Counted from the first letter of the stretch, positions 35,801 to 47,640 are shown. The stretch: 64,000 bases of DNA from Caenorhabditis elegans (GCF_000002985.6 NC_003279.8:8246001-8310000); one strand, 5' to 3'. The notes: generated from the sequence alone by a model not told the origin. Translations and numbers: made by a program.

Positions 35801-38800
35801 TAATTGCCACCCTCTGGTACATGAAAACAACATTAGGTGGTGCTGTCAGGCACACATTGCTTCTTCCTCTTCTATCCGGTCATCCTTCTTCTTCTTCTTC
35901 CCATGGGTGGTGTCTCTGTTGACCCTCCTTCGCCTTAAGCCCCGCCCCTTTATCCGCCCGTCCCCTTCGCCTTCTCATGGTGTTTTGCCTCACGTTTGCT
36001 GCTTCTAGCTGCTGTGTTGTTTGTCTTCTGGAGAAGTCAAGGATTCTTTGTTCCGAATTGGAACAATGATTTCATACATTTTGCTTTTATTTTTAAGTTT
36101 TTTGGTATTATGCTCTATTGCACTACCATCATCATGTCCGAATCTTTGTGAATGCGATCAAAATGACTCGTCTTGGAGTGTTTATTGTCGAAAGGCAATC
36201 ATAAACGATACGATTTACGCGGAAATTCTAAACCAACTTCCGTTGACTCTTCGATCACTTCATATTCAGGTTAGTAAACGATAAGATCTAAAACCACAAC
36301 GTCCGTCCGTCAATCTAATCCCTTCATTTACATAAATTGTTTTAGCCGCCCTCAAATCGCATTGGTTCTAACAAACTTCGATGGAATGACAACATAAACC
36401 GTTTTGCACAGCTTCGAGTTCTTCGTCTCATCAATTGTCAGATTCCAGCAATGTCCCGATCCATTCGACTGCCATCTTTGGAAGTATTAGATCTACACTC
36501 AAACAATATTGAGCATGCGACAATGAGCAACTTTGGTGGTATGCCAAAACTTCGAGTATTGGATTTATCATCGAATCATTTGAATATTCTTCCAACTGGA
36601 GTATTCACATATCTTAGAGCCCTGCGATCATTGTCTCTATCCAATAATACTATCAGTGATCTTTCTACAAATTTACTTCGAGGTCTCAATTCTCTTCGAG
36701 TTCTACGACTAGACCGGAATCCTATTCCAATTGAACACATCAATGAGTTATTCACAGATGTTTCCCAATTGGATGAATTATATTTGAATCATTGCAATCT
36801 TTCATCAATTTATTCTCTGGCTCTTGATCGTATTCCTCAACTCCGTCAACTTGGAATCGGAGGAAATAATCTCAAAATGGTTCCAACTAAAGAACTGAGA
36901 TCTCTTCCTCAACTTTCTGTTCTCGACTTGTCTCACAATTCCATTCAAGAAATCACAGCCTGTGCATTTTGCAATACGAATATCTCAAAATTGGATCTTT
37001 CCCACAATTTGCTCGGAATTTCGAAAGACTCTCCGTTTAACGAGGATGCGTTCCGAACGATGCCATTACGTCATCTGGATTTGTCATTCAATCATATGAA
37101 TGATTTTGACTCAAAATGGTTGGGATGGGCACAAGAAGAGCTGACTTCGATTGCATTGTCAGGAAATTTCTTGAAAAGTGAGTTTTTGTAGCAAAAGTTA
37201 AAATAACCCCAAAACTAGATTTTTAAAACTTTTTAGATTGTTTTTAATTTAAAAGTTTTTCCGATTTTTAAATTTGAAGAACGGTTTTTCAAAGTTACTA
37301 GAGATGGCATAATTAATTTGTAATTTTAGATTTCGAGGAGTCATGGACCTATACATTGAAGTCGTTGATTCATCTCGAACTGGCCTACAACCACATCAAA
37401 TTCATCCCGGTACAGCTGCCGTCTCGCTATTACCACCTGATTTCATTGAACATTTCCGGAAATGAATTGACTTATTTGCCTGACAATATCAACACTTTGC
37501 TTCCAAATGTGAAAGTATGTCCATTTTCTATACGAAATTCGAAGCGTTTGTGGACCCCCTTATATGGGGACACGCATGTCATTTGAAACCTGCTCACTGA
37601 GATTTCTTTAGACTTTCGACATCACAGCCAACCGATTCCACACCTTCTCGCATACAGATTTGGCATTCCTAAATAATGTTGAACAAGTGTACGTAGATGG
37701 AAATCCTTGGGATTGTTCATGTGCTATTCAAGGACTTCAAGTGAGTCTTTTCCTCTCTTATTTCTGAATTAATTCGAACATCTTTTCAGGTTCATATGCG
37801 AGATCGTTATGCGATGAGACACATTCTCAACTACGATAATGTCCGATGCGCGACACCATCGCTTGTGGAAGGTCATTCAGTTCTGGCAATTACCGACGTA
37901 AGATTCACATTCACGTTATTAATTTCACTATTTAAAAACTTCAGGTAAACGACTGTGCCGTTTTGTTTGGTGCACGGTATGGATTAACGCAAACAAGTGA
38001 AATGCTCATACTTCTCGCAGGAGTTCTCCTTTTTGCCGCACTACTTCTTATGATTCTTGGATGCATCTATTTCCTTCGTGAGCGACAGTACAAAGGATCA
38101 TATGTGACACGAGAACACTCTCGAACTCCACTCACGATGGCAAACACACATAGTTGCTCTTCGAGTACAAATGATACACATGGTCCATTATCACCACCAT
38201 TTGATCCATTCTTGGTTAGTACTGAAACATTTAAAGCCACTCCTCCATTGATTCCACCAGCACCTCCAAAACCTGGATCATCCTATTTTGGCATTTAAAT
38301 ATCCTTTTGAGAGTTTCAAATGTTTCAAAAATCTAAATCCGTGTGATTATTTGCATCCATCTAGTCGTTCGATCTCCCAGCCCCATTTTCATGTATTTTT
38401 GCCCCCTTTTTCGATACGGTGTTCAATTGTTTAACCCTTTGTCTGTAAATAAAATAAACTGCTCGTAGATATACCAAGTTCAATGAAATAGACAGGAGCC
38501 TTAATCAGCAGCATAATAGTAGTTTTCAAGAGGTAAGACACCTCTTCTCGGCCGTAAATCCGTCGGCAAAGAAGTAATAAATCGGCGAGGCTGTTGTCTT
38601 TACGCCCTGGTTCTCTGTGGGGGTCAACTCATTTGTCAAATGCACACCAAGACAAATGCATAATTGAGAAGGTTTCGAGAAGGAGAGTTGACTTTTTCGT
38701 TTAAAAAAACTCCGCGGGAAAATCTCCGTAGCCACAAAATTTTGACGTTTATGAATTGAAAATTGGTTGTTCGACAGGGACTCGTTAATTTATGAGTTTA

Positions 38801-41800
38801 TGAGCCATTCGAATAATAAATTGATGTGCGTATGTATGTGCACACGCGCGCGAATTCGTGGATGTAGATTGCACAATCTGTTATGACACGTCGTCTCATC
38901 CGTTAGATTCCCAAGTGACACCCAAAACAATTGGAGTAAGCCAATGCCAATTAAGTTGGATAGATGACCACGAAGAACAAGACATAACTATGAAAAATGA
39001 CGGATCGGTGTTCGTCGCACAAGTACACATGTAAACATCCGTCTCTTTCGATAATTACCACTATTCTATGCTTTTGAACAGTCAATAAAATTGTATACTT
39101 TCAGTTTGAGTATACAATTTTGTGATCGAATTTCTCTACGATTCAATAAACAAAAGCATCAATCTTCTGGAAGTCAACCAAAGCTTCTTGGATCAAAAAG
39201 AAGTAGTCTTGTTGAAACTACAAAAGCTAATTTCCAAGACTTGCCATCGTATGTTCGCGCGTGGTTTTAAATTAATTGACATCTTTCTTGTATAAATATT
39301 CTTTATATGGCAGCACATCTGCCTCATATTCAAAATTCCGGGGGAATTTGTTAATGAAGATTTAATATATCGACGACAAATTCAAAACCCAAAACCTTTG
39401 GTATAGATCCATTGTGGGTAGAAGCCTACTGTTGGTGTCCATAAACGGCGAATCACCTGTGTAAGGATCGTGAGCGTCGGTAAAAGTTTTCTATGAGCTA
39501 AAAAGACTACAATTTCAGGAAACCATGACGCAGGAAATTTTCAATCATACAAAAGCTTTCATCATTGACCATAGCTGTGTTTTCTTTGAAATTCTGATCC
39601 ATCTTCCGACAAAAAATGAATTGACACCTTCTTTGTCCTCTCATTCAGTTTCTTTACTGCTTGATGAAATAAACTGTGCGGTGTCAAAAAACGAAGGTCA
39701 TTAGTGTGTAGTAGTAATTCAGTCGTCTTCTTGTTAAATGTAGCAGATGAAAATTCGTACAAGTGTCACAAACGAAGAGTCTCTCTCTCTCTCTCTCTCT
39801 CTCTACAGAGTCGTAAATCTTTCCGGACGCCATGGACATGCAAGAGGGAGCCACCACTACGATTACCCAGATTATTATCATATGCGGAAGAAAGATTTGT
39901 CTACAATAGCCATTGCGTGTGCATTAGCGATCCCTTTCCCGGATATGTTCAATTACAAGGGATTGGAACATTAACTTCGACTCATTGACAGACAAAATAT
40001 AGTACCCAATAGCAAGAATTGCTACAGTAATCTAAATCCCTAAAAACCTTACCAATCCCATTACAAAGTAGTTGAAGAAGAAATTTGGTGGTCCATAGAG
40101 TGTCTCCTTGTGAAGTCCACGATGAATTCTGGAAATTTTCAATATTCAGATGAAGCGGAAATTTTGATAAAGCTAGAAACTGTTAATGGTTAAATTTTAA
40201 AAACTTCAGTTTTCGAGAAATTTTAGGCGTTCCTGAATTTTTAAATATTTTTTTAATGAAATTTTCTGAAATCTTTTAACTTTTTTTTTCAAAATTTATC
40301 CTTTTTAAATATTAGTTGGAAAGTTGTTAAATAAATTTCAGGCATTTTGAAAAAAAAGAACTTTTTTCACAATTTTTTAATTTATTCATTGGATATTGCT
40401 GAATATCAACAAAATGCTATATGAATTATTTTTAATTGATATAAAACGCTTACATTGAAACCCTTCAACTTTTTTTAAGAAAATTTTTCTTCAAAAATTG
40501 TTTAAATTTTCAGTGGAAAATTCAACATCTATTGAAAATAAATCTAAATTTGTGAGAAAAGAATTTGAATTTTCAAGAGAACGAGAACGTACTTCATCTT
40601 GTCATCGGACTTGTAGAAGACCTTTGTCGGGGCTCCAAGAATCGATTGCACATCCTAAAATTTAAATTTTTAGAACAAATTTTTTTGATTGAGAAAACCA
40701 ACCGAAACAGAGTCTCCAAAATAGATTTGTCGTGTGTACGTGGATACATCATACTCTCCATCGACAATTCTTCCGTCTGCAAATATTCACTTTTTTTAAT
40801 AATTTCAAAAAATTCCAGTACTTTGAGTATCAAATTGAATATCAATTCCAACAATATTCCCATTTTCCCAAATTGCTTCGACTTTTCTCGTCCGATTTTG
40901 ACCACAATAACACGAGAATGGAGTATCCACGGATCTTCAAATTTTGAGAAATAAATAGAAATAAATAATAAATTCTCACTCTGGCTCAGATGGATTTGGT
41001 CCACGATAAATGGACATCTTGGTAAGTTTTGGTTGAGAGTTGGCATCATATTTCAGCGAACGAAGATTTCCACCAAATCCAGGCTGAAATTGAAGAATGT
41101 TTGAAATTTCGGTTTTTGGGAGATATAAAAAACTTTTTGGAAATTAAAGGTGAAGTAGCGGCTGTAGGTTAGAAAAAACTCTTTTAATTTTTTACTATAT
41201 TCGGTATCGTATTTTTGATTCGAAAAAACCCACAGACGGTACTCCAACTTTAATACCCAAAAAGATCAAACTACAGTACCCTGACTTCCAAATTCGAATT
41301 TTCTCCTCCATATGGGAAACAGAAAGATAATCCCGGCCAACTTTGCACATAGATATTGTGCTTATCATCATATGATCCTGGATGTGTCGATCCAAAAAAT
41401 TCGTTGACCCGATCCAACGTCGCCATGTTATTTGGATCAGAGAAGATTGTATCGCTGAAAATTTTTATGAAGAAATTGTATGACTATCTTGGCAATTGAA
41501 ATTGATTTTTTTTCTTTGATAGTTTCACAATGACCCGAAACGACCGAATTCAACAGAGAGAATTTTCAATTTTCAGATTTTATGCAAGGCTGAAATTTTT
41601 CGAATTTTCAAAACGCCATAATTTGTTTTAAATTCAATAGTTTTAAACGAGCTTCTGTAGTTTTTTTTTTTTGATGGTATCATACTTATAAGTAAGTGTA
41701 ATCATTGAAAGATTATCCACTTCAATTAGCTTGATAAGCTGTGAAAGGCCATCAAAATAGAGACGAATTCCTGTAGAACCGATATAGATGATGATATCCT

Positions 41801-42108
41801 GGTAGAATGGATCCTGAATTTAATTTAACTTTATTTAAAAGTATAATTAGTTAATTTCTATACCTTTTTACTGTACTTCAATTCGACTTTTGTAAGCATT
41901 CTTGGATGTTGCTGAATCATTGCAATACATTGATTGATTGGCATACCAAGCACAAATTCGAATTGTGAACTTTTTAGACCAACATCTGGTACAACCTTGA
42001 ATTTCTTTGGAAAATATTTATTATTGATTTTTTGACTTTAAAACAAACCGTGAAGCTCAGATCTTCTTCAGTTGATGGTTTCTTTGTGACTTGCTGTTTT
42101 CCATTCAT
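29883..42108 (-). CDS. PHAF1/C16orf70 homolog (UPF0183 family)
   Basis: This matches the UPF0183 family, whose human member PHAF1 is linked to phagophore/autophagosome membranes; the worm role is unknown to me. Twelve exons join in frame: 42108-42049, 41995-41864, 41813-41686, 41454-41280, 41083-40980, 40934-40822, 40776-40703, 40654-40593, 40128-40053, 30953-30871, 30532-30466 and 30068-29883, giving 419 residues, close to the human length. Family marks are FEFVLGMPINQCIAMIQQHP near residue 35, DGLSQLIKLIEVD, and VQSILGAPTKVFYKSDDKMK followed by YGPPNFFFNYFVMGLDILFD. CDFGMY and a C-terminal FGSTFCYGIKQIIVE follow. TTTTACAG lies just upstream of the ATG. Three splice sites are unusual (GTACTG donors after 41280 and 40822, TTTGAAG acceptor before 40934), but the phases agree. 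The 9.1 kb intron 30954-40052 contains the LRR receptor gene on the other strand. I recall it as T01G9.2. Confidence 0.88.
33253..34202. mobile_element. Inverted-repeat element built from TTGGGTAAGA words
   Basis: The left end reads tatacatactcggcgtttgc then cgccagcttcctaccc. The right end is its imperfect inverse, gaagctgccgggaattgccg then agtatatatgtata. Inside each end are several copies of a word like acttgggtaagaagttggca: three or so near 33285-33385 and about six at 34008-34165, in opposite orientation at the two ends. The 950-bp unit has no convincing protein, so it looks like a non-autonomous DNA element with complex terminal repeats. Confidence 0.6.
35880..36000 (+). promoter_or_regulatory. 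GC-box and pyrimidine-rich promoter region of the LRR gene
   Basis: GCCCCGCCCCTT at 35939-35950 is followed by tccgcccgtccccttcgcct. It follows a CTT-repeat run and a cccatggg palindrome. This is 115 bp before the LRR gene ATG. A similar aagccccgcccacttg block lies before the Ly6-like gene at about 15880. Both look like Sp1/KLF-type sites. Confidence 0.4.
36066..38298 (+). CDS. Leucine-rich-repeat single-pass receptor, nested in a PHAF1-homolog intron
   Basis: This is a predicted cell-surface LRR protein. Six exons join in frame: 36066-36269, 36346-37177, 37330-37514, 37612-37740, 37790-37897 and 37945-38298, giving 603 residues. In order it has a signal peptide (MISYILLLFLSFLVLCSIA), an LRR N-terminal cap (CPNLCECDQ..C), and about a dozen LRRs with LxxLxLxxN spacing (for example LRVLDLSSNHLNILPTGVF). 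An LRR C-terminal cap (NPWDCSCAIQGL with a later VRCATP) follows. A transmembrane helix lies at about 497-520 (MLILLAGVLLFAALLLMILG), then a cytoplasmic tail of about 85 residues ending in a proline-rich PPAPPKPG stretch. It fits the nematode eLRR-only (lron) type. ATG 36066 is chosen because it begins the hydrophobic signal. It lies wholly within a 9.1 kb intron of the gene on the other strand. I recall it as T01G9.3 but am not certain. Confidence 0.88.
38448..38458 (+). terminator. Tandem poly(A) signals of the LRR gene
   Basis: Two overlapping AATAAA words lie 150-160 bp after the stop at 38298. The nested transcript therefore ends well inside the host intron. Confidence 0.7.
39087..39121. 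repeat. Small perfect hairpin, 13-bp arms
   Basis: aaaattgtatact (39087-39099) and agtatacaatttt (39109-39121) are exact inverse copies around a 9-base loop. It lies in the PHAF1-homolog intron downstream of the nested gene. Its function is unknown. Confidence 0.7.
39780..39804. repeat. (CT)n microsatellite
   Basis: An uninterrupted CT tract of about 25 bases lies in the 9.1 kb intron of the PHAF1 homolog. Confidence 0.9.
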
Positions 42109-43200
42109 TTTCGATGATTCAAAGCTGTAAAAGCTTTTATTTAATTTTTGAAGAGTTGGAGAAAAAACAAAGAAGAATTTTTAAACTATGATTCACAAGA
42201 AAAATATATATTAAAATTGAGAACTGATATTTACTTGGTATATTCTTTTCTAAATTTTTTTTCCGCCAATAGTACGGTACCCGGTCTGGGCGCGACGATT
42301 GTTTTCTGAAAACAAATGGGTCTGCGCCTTTAAGAAGTACTGTTATTTTAAACGTTCATTGCTACTGAATTTTTATCGACTTTTCATACTTTTTCCCACG
42401 ATTTGTAAAAATTTTGTGTCGTTTTCTTTTATTATTTTTTTTAACAAATACATTTTTACCGAAAAACACTGAAAATCGATAAAAATTTTGCAGCAACGAT
42501 AGTTTGATATTACAGTACTCTATAAAGGTACACGTCCGTTTTTATTTTACAAAAAAGGCGTATCGAGACCGGGGTATCGCCTTTTCCTCGCAAAATTTCA
42601 CGTTTATGCAATATAATTTAAAAATATATTGGAATTAATGTGAAAAGCTGTTCAAAAGTTTTTTCTTCAGGTAAAATATGGAGCGTTTTCAAAAATTGTA
42701 ATTTTGAAATATTTCAAAATAAGCAGAAATCAATGTGCTAATCGTTAACCAAATCAACTGGAGATATTAAAACCGTTCAAATAGTAAATAAAAAAGAAAA
42801 GAAACACATGACGTCGATGGCAGAATCGAAGGCTGTGACTGAGAGACTGCAGTAGAGCGCACTTTCCCGCCCAGCTGTTTCCGCGTGACGAAGACAGGCA
42901 CAAATAAATAACGTTGCACTTTTTACACAGAAAATTAGGAACACTCTTTTTGAGATGTATGGGATCTACCGTTTCATTCATTTCTTAAATTCGCATAATG
43001 TTGGAATAGAACAGATTTAGAAAAGAAGAGAAACACGCATGGAAGAACCGCCGGATTCTTGAGTTTTGTCGGAAAAGAAAATTTTGGGGAGAAGAAAAAA
43101 CGAAACAATGAAGAAAATAAGGATGTTGTGTTGAGAGGGGGGACATTCTGAATGGAAACTGGAAAGAAGAAATCAAAACAAAAATAAGGAAGAAAGTGGC
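42109..43200. other. Intergenic region between kin-10 and the PHAF1 homolog
   Basis: Both flanking genes are on the minus strand, 1.09 kb apart. The region contains palindromic repeat copy D (42270-42590). It also contains a GC-rich block at about 42840-42900 that may be the PHAF1-homolog promoter. The sequence next to 43200 should be the kin-10 3'UTR. The distance and the repeat argue against a simple operon. Confidence 0.5.
42270..42590. repeat. Dispersed palindromic repeat, copy D
   Basis: The left half has tacggtacccggtctgggcg and gcgcctttaagaagtactgt. The right half has ttacagtactctataaaggt and ggcgtatcgagaccggggta. The central gctactgaatttttatcgac pairs with tcgataaaaattttgcagca. It is a two-armed copy. 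Confidence 0.8.
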
Positions 43201-44814
43201 TCAGAGACCATAATTATTGAATTGTCCTCCAGATTGTTGCCCGGCTGGAGTCGTGTTGTTTTGTGCTGCGGCAACGTTATTCGCCGTATTTCCGCCGCTG
43301 TTTCCCTCCTGTCCTCCATAAGCAACAGGATGAATTTTGAAACCGTAGAGTCTGAAAATTTTGATATTTAAAAATTTACACATAACATAATTATTATTGT
43401 ACTAAGTTCTGCTAAATTTTTAAAGTGGATAAAATATTATTGTTTGATCTTCTAATTTCTAAAATTATTTCGAATCTAATTTAGTACAGCCAACTTATTT
43501 CGGCAATAGAGTAAATCTTCTAATTTCAGTCTACCAAGTCAACTTTTTGAATTAAAAATGATTTTAGAAATGTGTCAAAATATTTTATTGATTCGAAATT
43601 GCAACTTATTCTTGTTGAAATATTTGAAAAAAGATCTCAAATAGAGCCTGAAAGTTGCCGAATGCCGAAAAAATAACCTTCAGACACTAGTCGTTTTGAA
43701 TTTTCCAACATTATTAAGTTGTGTTTTCGAATCAAGCAAATATTTTACTTCATTTTTTATTCAAAAAGTTTAATTGGTATACTGAAATGAAAAGATTTAC
43801 TCGATTGCCGAGATTTTAAAGATTTTTTAAATTAGAATTTCGGATTTTCAAATATTTAGCTTAATATATATCCTCTGACATACTTTGGAACGAATTGAGT
43901 GACTGGTCTGCGTGGACGCAGATCAGGATGAACAAAGAAGAGCATATGTGGGAATCCGGTGCCAAAATAGCTTCCATCAGTATGTTGATGACGTGATGAT
44001 CGTGGAACGAAAACATCATTGCAACGTGGACAGTACAATTTCACCATAGCCTCGCCAGGAACATCAGACAATCCTGGAAAAATTGGAATTTTACAGAAAT
44101 TTTAGTGTAAAAACAAATATTTGTTTTAAATTTTATTGGAAATGCACTTTTAAATTAGGAAAATTTAGTACTTTATAGTTTCACTTTTCTCAAAAAAAAT
44201 TATCCGCAACCAATGAAGTAGCGATTTTTTTATAACTCACCAATTGGAAGCATTGGCTGATTTTCACAGTAGACACGTGGGCAAACTCCAAAGTCATGAT
44301 CACGCCACTTTTCGACCATCTGTGAGATTCCTCTATTCGTAAGAATATATCTAGCGTGAATGAGTCCATAAAGCATTTCAGCGGCTTGTTCAACAAGATC
44401 AGTGTTCGTTGCGTTATCCTCTATGTCATCTTCTAGAAAAAGGTTACATTGCGGGGGCACATGAAGTCAGCAAAAATATCACCTGGTTCTAAGTCAAGAA
44501 TCATGTCAAGAGCCTGTCGATACTTGGGCACTTGCTCATTGAGACCTGTCAAATTGAACCGATCCTGAATATATTCCTCGTCGACTTCACAGAAAAACTC
44601 ATTTCCACGAAGGCCACAGAACCATGTGATCCATGATACCTGAACAAAAAAAAAGATTCGAAACTAAAAATAAATTTCACCAATCGACCATAAAACTTGT
44701 TATTAAATTCATAGTTTAAAATATAAATCATTAAAAAAAACGGCTATTTAGATTTTTCTGATTGTTTTCCGCAGAAAATAGAAATATAATACAAACCTCC
44801 TCCGAACTACTCAT
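43201..44814 (-). CDS. kin-10: KIN-10, casein kinase II regulatory beta subunit
   Basis: This is the regulatory subunit that dimerises and binds two catalytic CK2 alpha chains, in nucleus and cytoplasm. Five exons join in frame: 44814-44797, 44639-44483, 44432-44241, 44073-43884 and 43351-43201, giving 235 residues. It starts [20 protein letters not shown], whose serines are the family autophosphorylation site. An acidic loop (EPEDDIEDN) follows at about 57-65. The zinc-finger cysteines are present as CPRVYC (109, 114) and CPRC (137, 140), and [13 protein letters not shown] and KLYGFKIHP complete the core. The tail after residue 200 is Gly/Asn/Gln-rich, unlike the basic tail of vertebrate CK2 beta. 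The frame stays open upstream of this ATG through a spliced exon, so a longer isoform is possible. I recall it as T01G9.6. Confidence 0.95.
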
Positions 44815-45005
44815 GACTTCTGATCCAGACAAACTAGCGCTTTGTTCTGACTGCGAACCAGACTCTGCCTGTAATCAAAAGAAATTTTTTTTTGATAATA
44901 TTTTAATGATAACTCACCGAAGTGGAATCGAGTTGGCGCCAGCGAGCAGAAGCCGTGGCGTTCACGTCGATGACTGGCCGAGTTGCGCGCAAAGCACACA
45001 ACTGC
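44815..45005 (-). other. Possible upstream exons of a longer kin-10 isoform
   Basis: The kin-10 first exon can extend in frame from 44814 back to an acceptor TTGATTACAG, giving exon end 44868. A donor CG|GTGAG after 44918 and an acceptor TTTCAG before 45005 define another exon (45005-44918). The spliced frame stays open and reads RWRQLDSTSAESGSQSEQSA directly into MSSSEE. Either this is a coding N-terminal extension or it is a 5'UTR exon that happens to be open. I did not find a secure start codon. Confidence 0.4.
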
Positions 45006-45405
45006 CTGAAATTATGGGTACAGGTTGGGTGAAATGGTTCAGAATTATTGAAAAAAGCAGAAGAAAATCAATAGATCACAGTCATGTGCGCCCACATAAA
45101 TTCATAAACTCCAGCAGTTTTCTGTCGAAACAGAAAAAAGAGGACGAGGGAGCTGACGAGGCCTTGTGGACGTGCAATGGGGCACGGTTGCATAGCACAT
45201 AGGTCACTATCGATCTCTGGGGAAAACTCGAAAAGAAGGTAGGTTGGCCTCGAAATTCAACGAGTTTGTGTGGAAAACCAAGTAATAGTAAAAAAATTAA
45301 GAGATGTGATCCTTATTCACATACAAAAAATTAAATTTTCTGAGATCCCAGAACAAAAAAGAACATCGGCAAATGTAAATAAAATAAAATTAATTCATAA
45401 ATTAT
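45006..45405. other. Region between npp-2 stop and kin-10 upstream exons
   Basis: It probably contains the npp-2 3'UTR and the kin-10 promoter. It includes a GC-rich part at about 45130-45240. npp-2 and kin-10 are co-oriented with about 0.4-0.6 kb between them, longer than the roughly 100 bp usual for worm operons. Confidence 0.45.
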
Positions 45406-47640
45406 TCAAGAGCACGCAATTCCTTTCGCAATCGAGTCTGTCAACTTGAGCATTACCATCTTTTTGAGCACTTTCACCTGTAACAATTTATAATTATATG
45501 ATCATAAAAATGTCTATAAAACTTACCTTTTTCATATAATTATCATTCAAATCTCGATGTTTATCAAGCGTAAACGTTGACAAAAAGGTTGAGAGCTCAT
45601 AGAGAATCTCCTTGGAAAATCGGATTCCAGCACGCCCATCCTCTTTGATAATCGTGATTAAATAATCGAAGAGATCATAGTAATACTGAGTTGGAACATC
45701 AGGCATCATAATAAGCGGTATCAGATGTTGAACACAGTCCAGTACATCACCACAGTGCATCATCTTCACAAATCGTTGATAAGAGTAGAGGAAGGTAAGA
45801 GATGGAAGTGAGAGTACAGAATGATTGGTTATTGAAGATAAAACTCTTAATGCAGCCAATTCATCCTTCGAACTTGAACCAACAATTCGAGATACTGTCC
45901 AGTCAATTGTCTTTTTGGATCCAGTTTTCAACGCCCAAGCGAGTGTTGAACTCCAATGTCCTTGCTTCAGATACCGGAAAGTCATTGTATTTGTCACACA
46001 ACTTTTCGCGTCTTCCAGTCGATGCTCTTCACATATTTCCAGCAACTGCTCAGCCATCTCATCATCCTCAATGTGAAGCCCTTCGATGTGTGTTTCGAGA
46101 CGTAGAAGTCCTTCGGTACCACACGCAATAAGATATCCGGCTCCGATTTCCCACAGACTATAAAAAATTTGTGAAGTTATATTTTAAAATGTTTTTTCAG
46201 TAATTAGAAATTTCAAAAACTAACGGAGAATGAGAGATAAGAACACTGGCGTAGTCCAACATGTGCATTTTCCTCATCACTTCAAACTCGGGATCCAATG
46301 TGGATTTGTGAATAAGATCAACCAGGTGAACTGCGAGCCAGGGATTCGAGGCAATCAACTGAAATTTTATTCAGTAAAATTAATTAATTCTTATTTAAAA
46401 CAATCTAGAATTTATTTTGAAGAAAATTGTTAAATATTCTTGAACATTATTTTGATTTTTTTTTATTGGGATAAAATTGAATGAAATGTTCTGTCGCCGT
46501 TTAATTAATCGTGAAAGAAATAGTGAGCCTATTTTCAAGAGATATTTATATTTAATTTAATTTCTTGAATAAAAACAAGAACCTGTTGAAAGTTAATATC
46601 ATCCTTCGAAATAAGACACCAGAATACATCATTTTCCTTTGCACCCTCCTCTTCCTCTTCTCCAACGAATAGTGTTCTACACTCATCAGCTAGCTCAATG
46701 AGCTCGACATGTCCGGCGAATGGATTCTTGACAAGCACAAAGAATGGCAGAAAATGCCACCACGTGTCGAAAATCCGTGAAGCCATAGATACGAGGTATC
46801 GTTCCTCACCGAGTAGGAGCTTCGTAAGATATTTGAAATTTTCGTTGCTCCCGTACTTCCCACTTGTCAAATTTTCACGCATGATATCCTTCCATTCATT
46901 TACTGTGTTAGCCTGAAATAAGAATATTACGAAGTTTAAGAATTATTATATAAATGGGTCTTACTAATGCTTCGTCGACTAAGTTTTCGGGATTGAAGAA
47001 TGTGAGAGCCTCAATGAATGCATCACATTCTGATCCGCCTCCATGTAGCTCCAACAGTTCAACACAATCGCTGAAATTGCAACTAAGCAAGCTGACTGCT
47101 ACTCCCTTCCAATATTCTTCTGGAATCGTCTTCCCCGGATGCAGATATTCCACAGCTGATTCCATGGCTCCTCTAGAAAACGTGAAGCTCTGATTGGCCC
47201 ATGAAATAAGATCCGCACATATCGAGCTATCACCTCTTCCAAACCATAATTTCTCGTAAAGTGACCACAAAGCAAAGTCTGTCATGAAGTCGGAACTGCT
47301 GTGAGACACGGCGGCATTGTAGAGAACTGAACGATAAGCTCGAGAGAATGTGCAGCAAGTAGGCGTGTCTAGAGGTGCATCAGGTGAGGAGCCTTTTTGA
47401 CATTTATCAAATACAGAATACATTTCGATAACAAGTCGTCTGAGATTTGGTGTCGCAAGAATTTGTCGATTTTGTGAAACTTTCTCGACCAAGACTGTTT
47501 CTGAAAAATCTCTTATGTTGGAAACTGAAGAAGATGCAATTTTTACCTTTATTTGAAAATCCTTTTTTATCTGTTAGGAAGGCGAAGACCGTGGAGGAGT
47601 CGCTGACAGCTATCCCGAATTCTCGAGCGACATCCGTCAT
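45406..47640 (-). CDS. npp-2: NPP-2, nucleoporin Nup85 homolog
   Basis: This is a structural subunit of the Y-shaped Nup107-160 complex of the nuclear pore, needed for pore assembly and kinetochore recruitment of the complex. Six exons join in frame: 47640-47547, 47500-46965, 46912-46583, 46358-46225, 46157-45527 and 45477-45406, giving 598 residues. The protein is almost wholly helical, as expected of the Nup85 ancestral coatomer fold. Recognisable stretches include NPWLAVHLVDLIHKS (about 335), YLIACGTEGLLRLETHIEGL (about 375), AEQLLEICEEHRLEDAKSC and a QGHWSSTLAWALKTG element near 430. There is no signal peptide and no FG repeats. TTTCAG directly abuts the ATG, a typical SL1 site. The gene is divergent from mei-1 across 1.24 kb. 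I recall it as T01G9.4. Confidence 0.88.

Larger units (their letters stand above)
30954..36065. other. Large PHAF1-homolog intron, part before the nested gene
   Basis: Apart from the inverted-repeat element at 33253-34202 and the GC-box promoter near 35940, I see only chance open frames. A (GA)-rich run is at about 32163-32200. It may hold regulatory DNA for the nested LRR gene. Confidence 0.5.

Noticed and set aside
40594..41049. 151-residue minus frame as a separate small protein
   Set aside because: It crosses three exons of the PHAF1 homolog in the wrong frame; the correct spliced frame gives the family match.
29883..47640. npp-2, kin-10 and PHAF1 homolog as one trans-spliced operon
   Set aside because: The gaps are about 0.6 and 1.1 kb and one contains a repeat; worm operons usually have gaps near 100 bp. 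Not excluded, only unsupported.
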